Shown: in pieces, positions 1 through 8,699 of the stretch | How the letters are laid out: each line of letters opens with the position of its first letter | How positions within the stretch are numbered: position 1 is the first letter of the stretch | Virus record (IMG/VR): IMGVR_UViG_3300031715_000002 | Location: 1 to 64,000 of that record | Length of the DNA stretch: 64,000 nt | Strand: one strand, 5' to 3' | Origin: a virus | Made by a program: the position numbers and the translations under genes | Notes under the pieces: generated by a model | Database searches by the model: none | What the model was told of the DNA's origin: nothing | The model's input: only the letters and a program-made list of their open reading frames with translations

Positions 1-1015
1 TCATCTCTTCCTCGTCCTTGTCATCCTCATCCGGTTCGTCATCGGCTCCCGGCTTGTCGGGCTTGTCGCTGCCGCTCTTCTTGAGTTTCGCCGCCTTCTC
101 CGCCTTGGCCAGCAGAACCAGTTTCTCACTGGGGCCAGCTTTGGCGAAGGCTTGCTGGTCAGCGGCTGACATCGTCACCACCAGTTTTTCTTCATCGCGC
201 TTGTTGCAGGCTTCCTTCATCATGCCCTTGCGCTTCTCTTCGTCCGCAGCCATGTACGCTTTCTTCTGGTCGTCCGTCATCGCCCCGAAGGCTTTGCGCT
301 CCTTCTTGGACATCTTCAGCACTAATCCGCTGATGGCTTTGGACACTGTGTTTTCGGCCAGCAGGGCTTCAGTGGCGGCTTTGAGCGTGGCAATGGTGCC
401 CTCCAGTTCGATTTGATTTTTCTCGATAGCTTCGAGAGTTGGCATGGTATCTCCTTTGTCTGACTTCAGAATTGGGGGCAATTCGTCATCGCCCTTGTCG
501 GGATTCGCAGCGCGCCAAGCCGCCCGAACGCGCGACTTAACGGATGCCAGTTTGTCTGATGGAATTTGAACCTTGTTTCCTCGGAACCCTTTACCGAGGG
601 CGGCCACAGCAGCGCCAACGATCTTTGCGTCTGGCTTGCCTCCTGGGGATGAAGTAAGTCTGAGTTTCCATGTCGATGGCTTGGTTTTATCCGGGGTGAA
701 TGCCCAATCCGAGGCAGGAAAACAAGACCCACCCTGAGTTTGGCAGACACCATCCTTGCAAACTCCTTCAGCGCCACCGCCGCCAACTGCCTTGCATATC
801 AGGTCGTTATCGTCCCATGCGTCGTCTGCCTTGCAGAGAGCACGTAACTCCTGCTCGTTCACGTCGGCACCTCCTGAATCTTTTGAATGTCGTTTCCATA
901 TAGCCACAACCGCGCGTTGGATCTTGCGCTGAGTTTTAGGATCTACTTCACTGCAGGCTGGAGCGTCAACTAGCGAGACCTCGTTCACCGCAAGAGAGCT
1001 AAGTTCATTCGGCAT
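1..1015 (-). CDS. Capsid scaffold-like protein with XkdF-type N-terminus (partial, runs off left edge)
   Basis: An open frame starts at ATG 1015..1013 and continues to position 1, so at least 338 codons are present and the C-terminus is missing. The start has the ribosome site AAGGGGA and lies 2 nt after the stop of the preceding gene. The N-terminus reads NELSSLAVNEVSLVDAPA, the signature that normally follows an XkdF protease core. A middle part with FRGNKVQIPSDKL and KSRVRAAWRAANPD resembles DUF6582-like phage modules. After about residue 190 the protein is a Lys/Glu/Asp-rich predicted coiled coil with an acidic tail, as in scaffolding proteins. Its place just after the protease gene fits prohead assembly. 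Alternative: the second half of a split protease-scaffold polyprotein. Confidence 0.7.
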   Translation of the reverse strand, partial: MPNELSSLAVNEVSLVDAPACSEVDPKTQRKIQRAVVAIWKRHSKDSGGADVNEQELRALCKADDAWDDNDLICKAVGGGGAEGVCKDGVCQTQGGSCFPASDWAFTPDKTKPSTWKLRLTSSPGGKPDAKIVGAAVAALGKGFRGNKVQIPSDKLASVKSRVRAAWRAANPDKGDDELPPILKSDKGDTMPTLEAIEKNQIELEGTIATLKAATEALLAENTVSKAISGLVLKMSKKERKAFGAMTDDQKKAYMAADEEKRKGMMKEACNKRDEEKLVVTMSAADQQAFAKAGPSEKLVLLAKAEKAAKLKKSGSDKPDKPGADDEPDEDDKDEEEM

Positions 1016-1017
1016 AA

Positions 1018-1302
1018 CTAATCCCCTTGCAGCCCGCGATTCTCAATCAACCTTGCGAGCCTGCGCTCCGATGCGATTAAATCCTCTTTCATCACGGCAT
1101 TCTGCTGGATCTCTACAATGGATGCCCTGATATTGCTAACCTGCCGCTGAAGGTCGCTTTCGCGTTCTCTGGACTCTTTCACAAAATTCTCCACGTATCC
1201 TAACCTCTCAAAGAGTTCTTCCGCGTTGCGGATTGGAACGTTGCGCCTGAGTTTGCGCTTGTGCGTGACCAAAACACCATAAATGTGGGCATGGAGCGCC
1301 AA
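1018..1302 (-). CDS. Small coiled-coil protein, unknown function
   Basis: A 94-codon frame whose first in-frame start is TTG, so the true start is uncertain. From about residue 25 the sequence is charged and heptad-like (FERLGYVENFVKESRERESD), suggesting a coiled coil that oligomerises. It lies in the head-gene operon, 2 nt before the scaffold-like gene. No family recognised. The charged coiled coil resembles the one in the membrane protein at 1852..2187, so the two could interact; that is inference only. Confidence 0.45.
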   Translation of the reverse strand: MALHAHIYGVLVTHKRKLRRNVPIRNAEELFERLGYVENFVKESRERESDLQRQVSNIRASIVEIQQNAVMKEDLIASERRLARLIENRGLQGD

Positions 1303-1378
1303 CGGTTACGTAGGCACAGATAAGCGAGCAACACCAATTGGCAGCACAGGGATGTGATAATGAGAGGCATCTAGATCG

Positions 1379-1855
1379 TTACTTACCTTGTGGCATGCGA
1401 TCTTCTGAGGTCGCCATCCCCTTGACCACTTTGAAGAGATTGCTCAGACTGTGCACTTCTAGACGCTGAAATGGGGTGACATTGTAGACCCGCAGCATAT
1501 CGAGCCGATAACTCCCTGGTGGCACGTCAGGAACGATCAAGCCTTCAACCACTTGGTGACAACCTAACTCCAACTCCCTGACAACCATCCCTGGAAGCGG
1601 GTAAACTACTGAATCAATGAAGGAATAGTGCGTTTCTGCGCTAACATCACTGTATTTGCAATAACTCATCTTGTATTCCAGCGAACCGCCGATAGAGACT
1701 TCCTTTTCGACCACGTGGATTTGATCCGTCAGGATGAATGAGTTGCGGGGTCTACTCCACCAGACATACAGGCTCAATGGGATTAGCGCCAATGTGATGG
1801 CGACAACCGTAGCCAGCATCAACACATGGTTTGACGTTAAGTGGAATTCTTTCAC
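1379..1855 (-). CDS. Membrane-anchored protein, unknown function
   Basis: 158 aa with one N-terminal hydrophobic segment at about residues 11-32 (LATVVAITLALIPLSLYVWW), followed by about 125 residues of mixed beta-type sequence. This looks like a signal anchor with an extracytoplasmic domain. Its start overlaps the stop of the 1852..2187 gene by 4 nt, which implies translational coupling. Membrane proteins beside capsid genes are often lysis or superinfection-exclusion factors, but nothing here identifies the role. Confidence 0.55.
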   Translation of the reverse strand: MKEFHLTSNHVLMLATVVAITLALIPLSLYVWWSRPRNSFILTDQIHVVEKEVSIGGSLEYKMSYCKYSDVSAETHYSFIDSVVYPLPGMVVRELELGCHQVVEGLIVPDVPPGSYRLDMLRVYNVTPFQRLEVHSLSNLFKVVKGMATSEDRMPQGK

Positions 1856-2187
1856 TTTTTGACATTCCAGATAAGGGCCAGAATGCTTCCCACCGCCGTA
1901 GTCAGAACAAGCCCGACCAATCCATAGACCACCCTTCTAACTGGATCAAAATCCGCTCTTGTGACGTATTGATCTTTAAGGCATTCCTCAATTGTCCCAA
2001 CCCGGCGTCGGATATCCCTGGATTCCGTTCGCACCTCCGTGAGCGGGTCCGTGCGCCAGCCGTGCGACTCATTATTCAGGTCATCGGCGAAACAGCATCC
2101 ACGAAATGGTAAGAACTCCCAAATGCTGATGCACATCGCGCATATTTGCACTGTAAGGTTCAGCAACAGCAGTTGTAGGAATGTCAT
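1852..2187 (-). CDS. Coiled-coil protein with C-terminal membrane segment (XhlA-like layout)
   Basis: 111 aa. A central charged stretch (TEVRTESRDIRRRVGTIEE) is followed by a C-terminal hydrophobic helix at about residues 87-107 (VVYGLVGLVLTTAVGSILAL) and a short basic tail. Coiled coil plus C-terminal transmembrane segment is the layout of hemolysin XhlA-like lysis accessory proteins. The N-terminal hydrophobic stretch could be a second segment, or the start could lie further in. It is coupled by ATGA to the next gene. Function is inferred from layout only. Confidence 0.5.
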   Translation of the reverse strand: MTFLQLLLLNLTVQICAMCISIWEFLPFRGCCFADDLNNESHGWRTDPLTEVRTESRDIRRRVGTIEECLKDQYVTRADFDPVRRVVYGLVGLVLTTAVGSILALIWNVKK

Positions 2188-2204
2188 GGGGACCCAGTTG
2201 TCTT

Positions 2205-5200
2205 TTACCCGGCGATTGCCGCGCGCTTGCCTTTGCCGCCAACGCTAAATGACCTCAATTCACCAGACGTAATGGATTGCCAGCAGGATTCGCTGGAAAT
2301 GCGAAAGCCAATCCACCAGCCACAGAATGGCATGAACATCGTGGCCGGGATGCCTTGGTCGTTGAGCGAGCGCGTCATCGCTTGCACTTTTTCGTCATCA
2401 AAGAAAACGCTCTCGACAAGTTCTCCTACTTGCTGCGGCTTGCCGTCGCCATCTGTCTCATGCATTTCTCCGGCGACGCGCGCATCCAAACAGTAAGAGT
2501 ATACAGCGGCCTCTAATGTTTTTGGGAGGATTACGTCTGCCTGAGTATCGACCACCGGCTTCCCATTTGCCGAGACAATCGAGGCCCACCCAAAAACAAG
2601 ATGCTGCGGCCTGTCGATCTTGATGATATTCCCGCTCAACTCAAATGCGCATTCCTCTTCTCGCTTGATGGTTGCGGTCTGCCCGCTCAGTGGAAATTCT
2701 TTCTTCTCGCCGCCAATCGACAGCGTGATTCTGTCGAACGTAACCGGGATATTCTCCGGCGTAGCCAGCAAGTGCGGCGCATGTGGCGCTAGGAACTTGA
2801 GCGTGATGTGTGGCGTGTAGCCGAAGTTCTCGCGCGGTTTGCCGCCGCCTTGCTTGATGGCATCCACGAGTTTCTGTCGGAATTGCTGAATGTCATCCGA
2901 ATGGAAACTGCGGTAGGCCACATCCTGCCCATCGGACTGTAGCGTTGCAGGGAATCGGCCGATGCCGCCGATGATGCCAGAGATCGGCGGTTCGTTGCTG
3001 GCGAACACGCGAATGGCATTCTCGATGACCGGCATGACGGTTGGGTCCGTCTCTTCTTGCTTGCCAAGATAGGCCAACGTTAGATGAATATCTTCCGGTG
3101 TCTCGCCACCCGGTACCGCTAGTGCTTTCTGCGTCTCCGCATCGGGCCAGAAGGCAATGAGCACACCATTGCCAGCCTTAGCGACTTCGTCGGGCCGTTT
3201 GCTGCGGTCGTCAATCAACTCGACCATGCCTGGGTCTTTCTCGTTCGTCACCGGCAGCACTTGTCCGATATGCGATTTACACCAGAACTCAATAGCGCGC
3301 TTAATTTTGCCGTCTGGGTCATCGGCCACGCGAGCGGTGAATATCTTGACTGCCTTGCCCTCTGCGAGTAGCCACTTGACGTAATCGACCATCTTGGGGA
3401 TGGGGTGCCCAATCCTGGTGCCATCGTAGGATTCAAGCGGAGCGGCGAGTGTACCATCGAGGTCCACAGAAATGCTCTGAGGCCATCGCCTTGCGTCTTC
3501 CTTCTTGACTATCTTCGCAGCCCACTTGCCGGCCGCTGTGCCGCCCCACGCGTCACGCGTTGAGGATGGCTCGGTAGCGCTGGCCCCATCTGCGAAGTGC
3601 TCCGCAATCTTACGTAGCGCCTCAACCGATAGCCCTCCGCCTTCTGCGAGCGGCGCAGTGATGTCGATGACAGCATTGCCTGAAGCATAAGCAGCGCGCG
3701 CCGCTTTTGCTATCTCTATAGGGGGCAGGTACTTCTTTACGTCAGGCTTGCCGGTCCAGGAGTCGCACACCTGATCGGCCTGTACGGGGTAGTGATCATA
3801 CATCTTGCAATTCCCCGCTGGATCGTAATAGCTACAGTTCGCGCACCGCTCCGTACCCGTAGTCTGGCGAAGATGTGGAGGGATTTGTGGTGCAGCCTTT
3901 TCGGTAGCCTGGAGTTCTTCATTTCCATCATCGGTATCGTCATCCGTCAGCGAGTGGAGAATCAGGTAGATGCCACCCTTGAACGGTTCGTCTTCTTCAA
4001 GGTCAATGTCTTTGATCTTGTCATCGTTCCAGCGTTTCATCGAAGCGTGGTCGCTGAAATCGTTCGGCGGGTCTTCGATATCCTTGGTATCCACATCGAA
4101 GTCGGCAGGGCAATCGTCATCGACCCAAGCATTGAGCAGAGCCTCAAAGCGTGAGTGATCCACCATGCCAATCTTTATGGTCGGGTCAGCCTGCCATCGC
4201 TCATACAGAGCCTTAGCCCATCCCAGTTGGCGCTTCTTGCTGGCGTTGAACGATTCGCCCGTTTGGCCGTCATTGCCTTTGCCTGGTGGCACTTCATCGG
4301 GATGCTTCACAAACCAGTTTATGAGATCTTGATTGTCGCCTCCCGATTTACCCTCAAATTCCCCGAGGTGCCATGGCTGAATTTCAGGGACTGGCTTGCC
4401 GCGGCGCATGGAGCGCGTAGCGTGGCGCGCAATGGCATCTGCCGTCTGAACAGAACGCCGTAGGGGGCTATTGTATAGGACATCTAGCCCCCCACGAGCG
4501 GCGATTCGTTGGCCTAATCGGTCGGCCAGCTTCTCGCCTTTGGCGTTTAGCGGGATGTTTGAGCTTCCTGAGATTCGTTTGGCGATGATTGCTTCGCCGC
4601 TGGCGTTACCTTGAGATCCTGACGGAACTCCCGCGCCATTCTTCTTCGCGCTCGCGCGATGTTTCTCTGCCTCTTCGTCATCTTCCTTTTCCGGTCTGTC
4701 GTCTGGACCTGCCGGCATTGGCAGGAAGTCAGCGCCGTTCTCTGGCGGGTCAACATCCTGCGTGCCTGGGTCGTCCTTATCCTCTGTCCGCTTCTTTTGA
4801 ATCGCCGCAATAATGGAGTCGTAATCGGACATGCCTAGTTCCGGCTTTTCCTCCATCAGTTCCACGAGCTTTTCAGTGAGCACATGGAGCGGTGCATCGG
4901 ACTTGATATCCTCGCGCGCCACTTCGAGCAACCGAAGGAATAGCGGCACATCCAGCGCTATCGTGTCGCCCTTGGCAGTAGGCACCAACAGTTGCCCCGC
5001 CTCTTTGGCCTTGCGCTTCTTTTCCTCTTCGTCTTCATCCTGTTCGTAACGCAATGCGCTGCCAATAGGCACGGGAGAGTGAACCATCCCAACAGTGGGT
5101 GATGCCTTTTGGACTTCCCACACGCCAAGGCCAGTCTCCACGTAGCCGGATTTCTCCAACTCCCGGTAGCCCTTGATGTAGGCGTGCATCTCAGAGCGGC

Positions 5201-5327
5201 CATCGGCTAACGCCTGATTCATCGCCATGCGAAAGATGGTCTGCGCATCCGCATCAGGCACGGCATCGCGAACCGATTCCGGAAGGTCCGAATTGCTGGA
5301 GAGGTGCATCACGCGGAGCGTTGCCAT
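2205..5327 (-). CDS. Multidomain fusion: ChaB - degenerate histidine phosphatase - HAD - 2H phosphoesterase - XkdF prohead protease
   Basis: 1040 aa. In order: a ChaB-like domain (about 14-62, LPESVRDAVPDADAQ); an acidic linker (about 90-245); a histidine-phosphatase-like domain (about 246-400) in which the usual RHG is replaced by AKRIS, although a later DHS is present (390-392); a Cys cluster CANCSYYDPAGNC with a further CDSW (about 495-524); a HAD-type domain with DLDGTL (622-627), FTAR (663-666) and DDRS (706-709); a 2H RNA-ligase-like domain with IHLTLAYL (747-754) and PHITLKFL (839-846); and a C-terminal XkdF/S78-type protease from about 905 (HLVFGWASIV). It lies downstream of portal and MuF genes, as expected for a prohead protease. 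The first ATG overlaps the upstream gene; ATG at 5309, in a TGATG coupling, is an alternative start. Confidence 0.8.
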   Translation of the reverse strand: MATLRVMHLSSNSDLPESVRDAVPDADAQTIFRMAMNQALADGRSEMHAYIKGYRELEKSGYVETGLGVWEVQKASPTVGMVHSPVPIGSALRYEQDEDEEEKKRKAKEAGQLLVPTAKGDTIALDVPLFLRLLEVAREDIKSDAPLHVLTEKLVELMEEKPELGMSDYDSIIAAIQKKRTEDKDDPGTQDVDPPENGADFLPMPAGPDDRPEKEDDEEAEKHRASAKKNGAGVPSGSQGNASGEAIIAKRISGSSNIPLNAKGEKLADRLGQRIAARGGLDVLYNSPLRRSVQTADAIARHATRSMRRGKPVPEIQPWHLGEFEGKSGGDNQDLINWFVKHPDEVPPGKGNDGQTGESFNASKKRQLGWAKALYERWQADPTIKIGMVDHSRFEALLNAWVDDDCPADFDVDTKDIEDPPNDFSDHASMKRWNDDKIKDIDLEEDEPFKGGIYLILHSLTDDDTDDGNEELQATEKAAPQIPPHLRQTTGTERCANCSYYDPAGNCKMYDHYPVQADQVCDSWTGKPDVKKYLPPIEIAKAARAAYASGNAVIDITAPLAEGGGLSVEALRKIAEHFADGASATEPSSTRDAWGGTAAGKWAAKIVKKEDARRWPQSISVDLDGTLAAPLESYDGTRIGHPIPKMVDYVKWLLAEGKAVKIFTARVADDPDGKIKRAIEFWCKSHIGQVLPVTNEKDPGMVELIDDRSKRPDEVAKAGNGVLIAFWPDAETQKALAVPGGETPEDIHLTLAYLGKQEETDPTVMPVIENAIRVFASNEPPISGIIGGIGRFPATLQSDGQDVAYRSFHSDDIQQFRQKLVDAIKQGGGKPRENFGYTPHITLKFLAPHAPHLLATPENIPVTFDRITLSIGGEKKEFPLSGQTATIKREEECAFELSGNIIKIDRPQHLVFGWASIVSANGKPVVDTQADVILPKTLEAAVYSYCLDARVAGEMHETDGDGKPQQVGELVESVFFDDEKVQAMTRSLNDQGIPATMFMPFCGWWIGFRISSESCWQSITSGELRSFSVGGKGKRAAIAG

Positions 5328-5497
5328 GTTATTTTGCGCGCCCTGATTTTGGCTGCGATATCATCGTCCGATTCACCTTGCTCCGCCATTTCTACGAGGC
5401 ACGCACATTCTTCTAACGTATCGTTCACGGCTCTGTCGATGGCGCACCGCACACTATCCACCATGCTTGCTGCGAATACTGCGCCTTGACTGGCCAT
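5309..5497 (-). CDS. Small acidic protein, unknown function
   Basis: 62 aa, predicted mostly helical, with a Cys pair (ECAC) and an acidic stretch (EQGESDDD). It starts 7 nt after the 30-aa membrane peptide gene and its stop overlaps an internal ATG of the protease-fusion gene as TGATG. The tight spacing supports a real coupled gene. No family recognised. Confidence 0.5.
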   Translation of the reverse strand: MASQGAVFAASMVDSVRCAIDRAVNDTLEECACLVEMAEQGESDDDIAAKIRARKITWQRSA

Positions 5498-5503
5498 TCG
5501 TGG

Positions 5504-5596
5504 TTATCGCTTTGGAGGCGGAGAGTTCCAGAACATCAGGAAAACCACTATCATGGTGGCGGCAACTAAGATGGCGACAACAAGAGCGGGAGGCAT
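5504..5596 (-). CDS. 30-aa single-span membrane peptide
   Basis: ATG at 5596..5594 directly follows the TGA of the previous gene. The product has a hydrophobic core of about 20 residues (ALVVAILVAATMIVVFLMFW) and a short basic Pro-rich tail (NSPPPKR). Such peptides in head operons may be holin-like or membrane-targeting, but only the membrane segment is evident. The contiguous arrangement with neighbours on both sides is the main support. Confidence 0.5.
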   Translation of the reverse strand: MPPALVVAILVAATMIVVFLMFWNSPPPKR

Positions 5597-5746
5597 TCAG
5601 TCGCTATCAATCACTGGAACTATTACCGTATCGCCCGGTTCGCCGTTGACTACAATCGTAACCGCCACGAACGATGTCGCGGGGACTTCCGTTTCCACGA
5701 GTTCAGTGAGGCAATCGAGCGCTATGGTGATTTGGTTTTGCATCAT
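5597..5746 (-). CDS. Small beta-rich protein, unknown function
   Basis: 49 aa from ATG 5746, which overlaps the MuF stop as ATGA and has AAGGG just upstream. The sequence alternates hydrophobic and polar residues (TSFVAVTIVVNGEPGDTV), suggesting a small beta fold. A start 33 nt earlier is possible but lies inside MuF. Possibly a head-associated or decoration peptide; unproven. Confidence 0.5.
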   Translation of the reverse strand: MMQNQITIALDCLTELVETEVPATSFVAVTIVVNGEPGDTVIVPVIDSD

Positions 5747-6729
5747 GCTGCCCTTGGAAAGATCAATCCGTATCCGCAACGGCAGAGGGTGTGATATGGA
5801 GCGTACATGTCGCCGGTAGAGAACGGCTGGTCAAGCGGTATTGGACCTTCGGCTTCGATTCCCAAGCAGACGGGACACGTGGCATCGTCCCCTGAAGCGA
5901 TACTTTGCTTCAATGTGCCTATCGGGATAACATTGTTTCGCTTGGCCTGTTGATGCAGGGCAAATTGCCCAGTGTTAGCCGATCTTACTGTTTCGGTCCT
6001 CGCGATTGATTCAGCCCTGTACTTGAGATATCGATCATAGTAGCGCTGCACTTGCTGGTCAATCTGTTCCTGCGTCAGCGCTGTATCATTCCGCACCGCA
6101 GCCATCACCGTCCGGTCGAAGCGTTTATCGCGCAATTCCCGCTCTAGCGCATCGGCCATAGTATCCGGTGAAGAGAGCGCGCGGCGGTAATTCTCAACCG
6201 CTTGCTGCTGGCGCTGCGTCAAGCCGATGGAATCGCGGATTAATCGCGCCTGTTCGTAGGGATGCCCACCTTGCTCGAATGCATTCGTAATCACTTGACG
6301 GATGTTCTCTTTGGTGTCATCCGTGATCTGCTTAATGAGGTTGAACTGGTAGGATTGCAGGAACTTGACCGACTCCGGGTTCGTGATATCGAACGCCCAC
6401 CCGATGCCAATCTTTGCTGGAAGCGCCTCCTTCGCGGCCACGGCGCCCGCTGCAAAGGTTTCCCTGATGGCTGATTTGAACGACTGGATGCCGGTTTGCG
6501 TCTGCCCATTAAGCGCCGCAACAAAGTGCTGATCTACGGCCACAGCGGCAAGCGCTCCGTTGGCATCGCCGGTTGCAATGGCGTGCTCCAGTTCCGTAAG
6601 GGAGACTCTCTTTTTCAGGTAGGCCACGGCGGCAAGAAACGCATCCCGCAGCTTCGGCTCCATGCGCGAAGCCGCTTGCAAGATTGGATCTGTCTCGACT
6701 TGGGATTTACGGACGAAAGTTACGGGCAT
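5743..6729 (-). CDS. MuF-like minor head protein (head morphogenesis)
   Basis: 328 aa. The C-terminal third carries the MuF signature: ARTETVRSANTGQ (about 243-255), a CPVC pair (285-288) and PYHTLCRC (311-318), in which the spaced cysteines and histidine probably bind metal. The N-terminal two thirds are helical. MuF proteins sit inside the capsid at the portal vertex and are needed for head assembly and DNA injection in Mu and SPP1 (gp7). It begins 5 nt after the portal stop, the canonical order. No toxin domain is fused to it here. Confidence 0.9.
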   Translation of the reverse strand: MPVTFVRKSQVETDPILQAASRMEPKLRDAFLAAVAYLKKRVSLTELEHAIATGDANGALAAVAVDQHFVAALNGQTQTGIQSFKSAIRETFAAGAVAAKEALPAKIGIGWAFDITNPESVKFLQSYQFNLIKQITDDTKENIRQVITNAFEQGGHPYEQARLIRDSIGLTQRQQQAVENYRRALSSPDTMADALERELRDKRFDRTVMAAVRNDTALTQEQIDQQVQRYYDRYLKYRAESIARTETVRSANTGQFALHQQAKRNNVIPIGTLKQSIASGDDATCPVCLGIEAEGPIPLDQPFSTGDMYAPYHTLCRCGYGLIFPRAA

Positions 6730-6734
6730 GGATT

Positions 6735-8237
6735 CTACGCCACTTCCTGCAACCGCTCTGCTGCCTGTTCATCCGTCTCGCCTTGCACTGGAGCCGTCTT
6801 TCCCGCTGGCCTCTGAGGCGATTTAGGCCCTGTTGGCGGCTGGCCCTTACCTGAGGGCACGCCAGTCTGTTCAGGAGGCTCCTGAGCCACGGGAGACGGC
6901 GCGGCGGGGGCTTCCTTGGGTTCTTCTGGCAGCCTCGCAACCTTGCGCAAGTAGTTTGCCGTATCCGGGTCGAAGAACGACAGCCCAGACTGCGAGAGGC
7001 GCTGAATGTACGCCGAAAGCTCATCGAGGTCGCGTACCCCGATTTCGCCGGGTACCAGTTTCGGCGCAAGCGTTAGATCCATCTTGTTCAGCGCCATCAG
7101 GCGAGGGATGGCAATGCGGTTCATGACATCGGCCACCGAATCCATGAAGGCCCCGAGGGCAAGCGCAAAGATTTGAGTTGCGCTCATGTGGAGCGACCGG
7201 CTACCCGTGGGAGTCTGGCCAAACTGGATGAAGCCAGCCATCGCCGTATTGAGAATGTCTTGGTTATACCGATTGATGGTAGCTCCGGGGTCTGTCATCT
7301 TGCGGCCGGCGGCCTTGAGCAATTCCAGTTTGACCATGGGATTGCCCTTCTCGTCATAGGCGAGCGGCAAGAGAGCTCCCATCTGATCATCTACGCGAAT
7401 GTTAGTAATCATCTGCTTGGCGGCATCGACTCCGCCCATCGCGTTGATAACTTCCTGATTCGCGTAAAGTACCGGCAACCCGCACATGTCGCGCTCAATC
7501 CCGATGCCTTCCACTTCCTCGATCCTACGCTTGAAAAACCAGGGTCGGTAACAGTTGCGAAGGACCGAGCGACCCTCTGGATTATTCTTTATTGAAGTGG
7601 TGCGGAATAGCAGTAACTTTTCAATCGGAATCGGCACTGTGCGATAGTCCGGAGCTGCTAATTGGACTGCGCCCTGTAAGCCGCCCTCATCGTCCCATAT
7701 CCAGTACAGAATTGTTTCTTGGGCGCGCGGCGCGAGTTTGCGCCATCCGATAAGCCCGTCATCATACTTGCTGGCCTTACGGCCATCAGGACCGAGACGC
7801 CGCTTATAGACGGTTTCAAAGAGTCCATAGCCAAATGCAAACATGTTCACGCATTCTGCGATGAAGTCCGTCCACGTGTGGCTCATGTCGTTCATGTTGG
7901 ACTCTACGAATTCACCGTAATCGTCGCCCTTCGCTCCCTTCGATGGTTCAACACGCCATTCCGCCTTTCTGAGGATCATTTCCATCGCGTAGAACAGCGC
8001 CCCGATAATCGGATCATTGTCGCGCATTTCCCGGTAAACCAGTTTGGCTTGATATGTTGATAGGGAGCTCAGCCACTCTTCAAAAACATATCCGAGCAAC
8101 TTTGTTCTGGCGAGGCCAGATACGCCGATCTCCATCATCGGGTTTGGCTTTGGTAGGGTAACTCCAGCGCCAGGGATCGCTATAACCTCTCGCCGCGATG
8201 GTGTTATAGCCTTACGGATTGTCTCAAAGAATGACAT
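6735..8237 (-). CDS. Portal protein (DUF935 / Mu gp29-like)
   Basis: 500 aa. The N-terminal half has the portal-type stretch VYREMRDNDPIIGALFYAME, then AEWRVEP and FGYGLFETVYKRR, matching DUF935-type portals. The C-terminal 80 residues are Pro/Gln/Glu-rich and probably disordered (EEPKEAPAAPSPVAQEP). Portals form the dodecameric ring through which DNA is packaged. The following MuF gene supports the call. Unusually, the terminase genes are about 24 kb upstream rather than adjacent. Confidence 0.92.
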   Translation of the reverse strand: MSFFETIRKAITPSRREVIAIPGAGVTLPKPNPMMEIGVSGLARTKLLGYVFEEWLSSLSTYQAKLVYREMRDNDPIIGALFYAMEMILRKAEWRVEPSKGAKGDDYGEFVESNMNDMSHTWTDFIAECVNMFAFGYGLFETVYKRRLGPDGRKASKYDDGLIGWRKLAPRAQETILYWIWDDEGGLQGAVQLAAPDYRTVPIPIEKLLLFRTTSIKNNPEGRSVLRNCYRPWFFKRRIEEVEGIGIERDMCGLPVLYANQEVINAMGGVDAAKQMITNIRVDDQMGALLPLAYDEKGNPMVKLELLKAAGRKMTDPGATINRYNQDILNTAMAGFIQFGQTPTGSRSLHMSATQIFALALGAFMDSVADVMNRIAIPRLMALNKMDLTLAPKLVPGEIGVRDLDELSAYIQRLSQSGLSFFDPDTANYLRKVARLPEEPKEAPAAPSPVAQEPPEQTGVPSGKGQPPTGPKSPQRPAGKTAPVQGETDEQAAERLQEVA

Positions 8238-8285
8238 TGTTATAACTTGTGCGCGTCTACTTATTCAGTTTCTTCAGACGTGCCG

Positions 8286-8663
8286 TCATGCTTTCGGTTC
8301 GCCAGAAGTGGTTTCCGCGTGAGTCTCTGCGATGGTCGTTACCACTGTTGCTGGCGGATTCAGCGACTGCTGAGCCATCTGAACGGTAGTCGTTACGATC
8401 TTCATGTCTGGTATCGGCTTGGTGCGCAGAAAGTTTAGCATACTCAGCGTGCCGCTGATGGTGAACACGGCCAGCAATTCGATGAAAAACTTGGAGGTTC
8501 CGACAGCCAAATCCTTAGTCAACGTGGAGCCTACGAACGCCGCGCTAGCGCCAGTAGCTCCGCCGCTAACAAATGCGGAAACGAGTCCGCGTAGCCAGTC
8601 GGTGAAATCGAGGTTGCCAAAGCCTGCCGGAAGTGTCAGTTTCATGGGGGAATTGAGGAGCAT
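8286..8663 (-). CDS. Holin-like membrane protein
   Basis: 125 aa. Two hydrophobic segments are visible: about residues 26-48 (DWLRGLVSAFVSGGATGASA) and about 59-83 (FIELLAVFTISGTLSMLNFL), followed by a polar Thr/Ala-rich tail. The pattern NLDFTDWLRGLVSAF is common in phage membrane proteins beside tail or lysis genes. An internal ATG at residue 7 is an alternative start. A holin role is inferred from topology and from its place before the portal. Confidence 0.55.
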   Translation of the reverse strand: MLLNSPMKLTLPAGFGNLDFTDWLRGLVSAFVSGGATGASAAFVGSTLTKDLAVGTSKFFIELLAVFTISGTLSMLNFLRTKPIPDMKIVTTTVQMAQQSLNPPATVVTTIAETHAETTSGEPKA

Positions 8664-8699
8664 GGGCGAAGTCTGGGTGACTCCGCCCCGTGAGCACGG

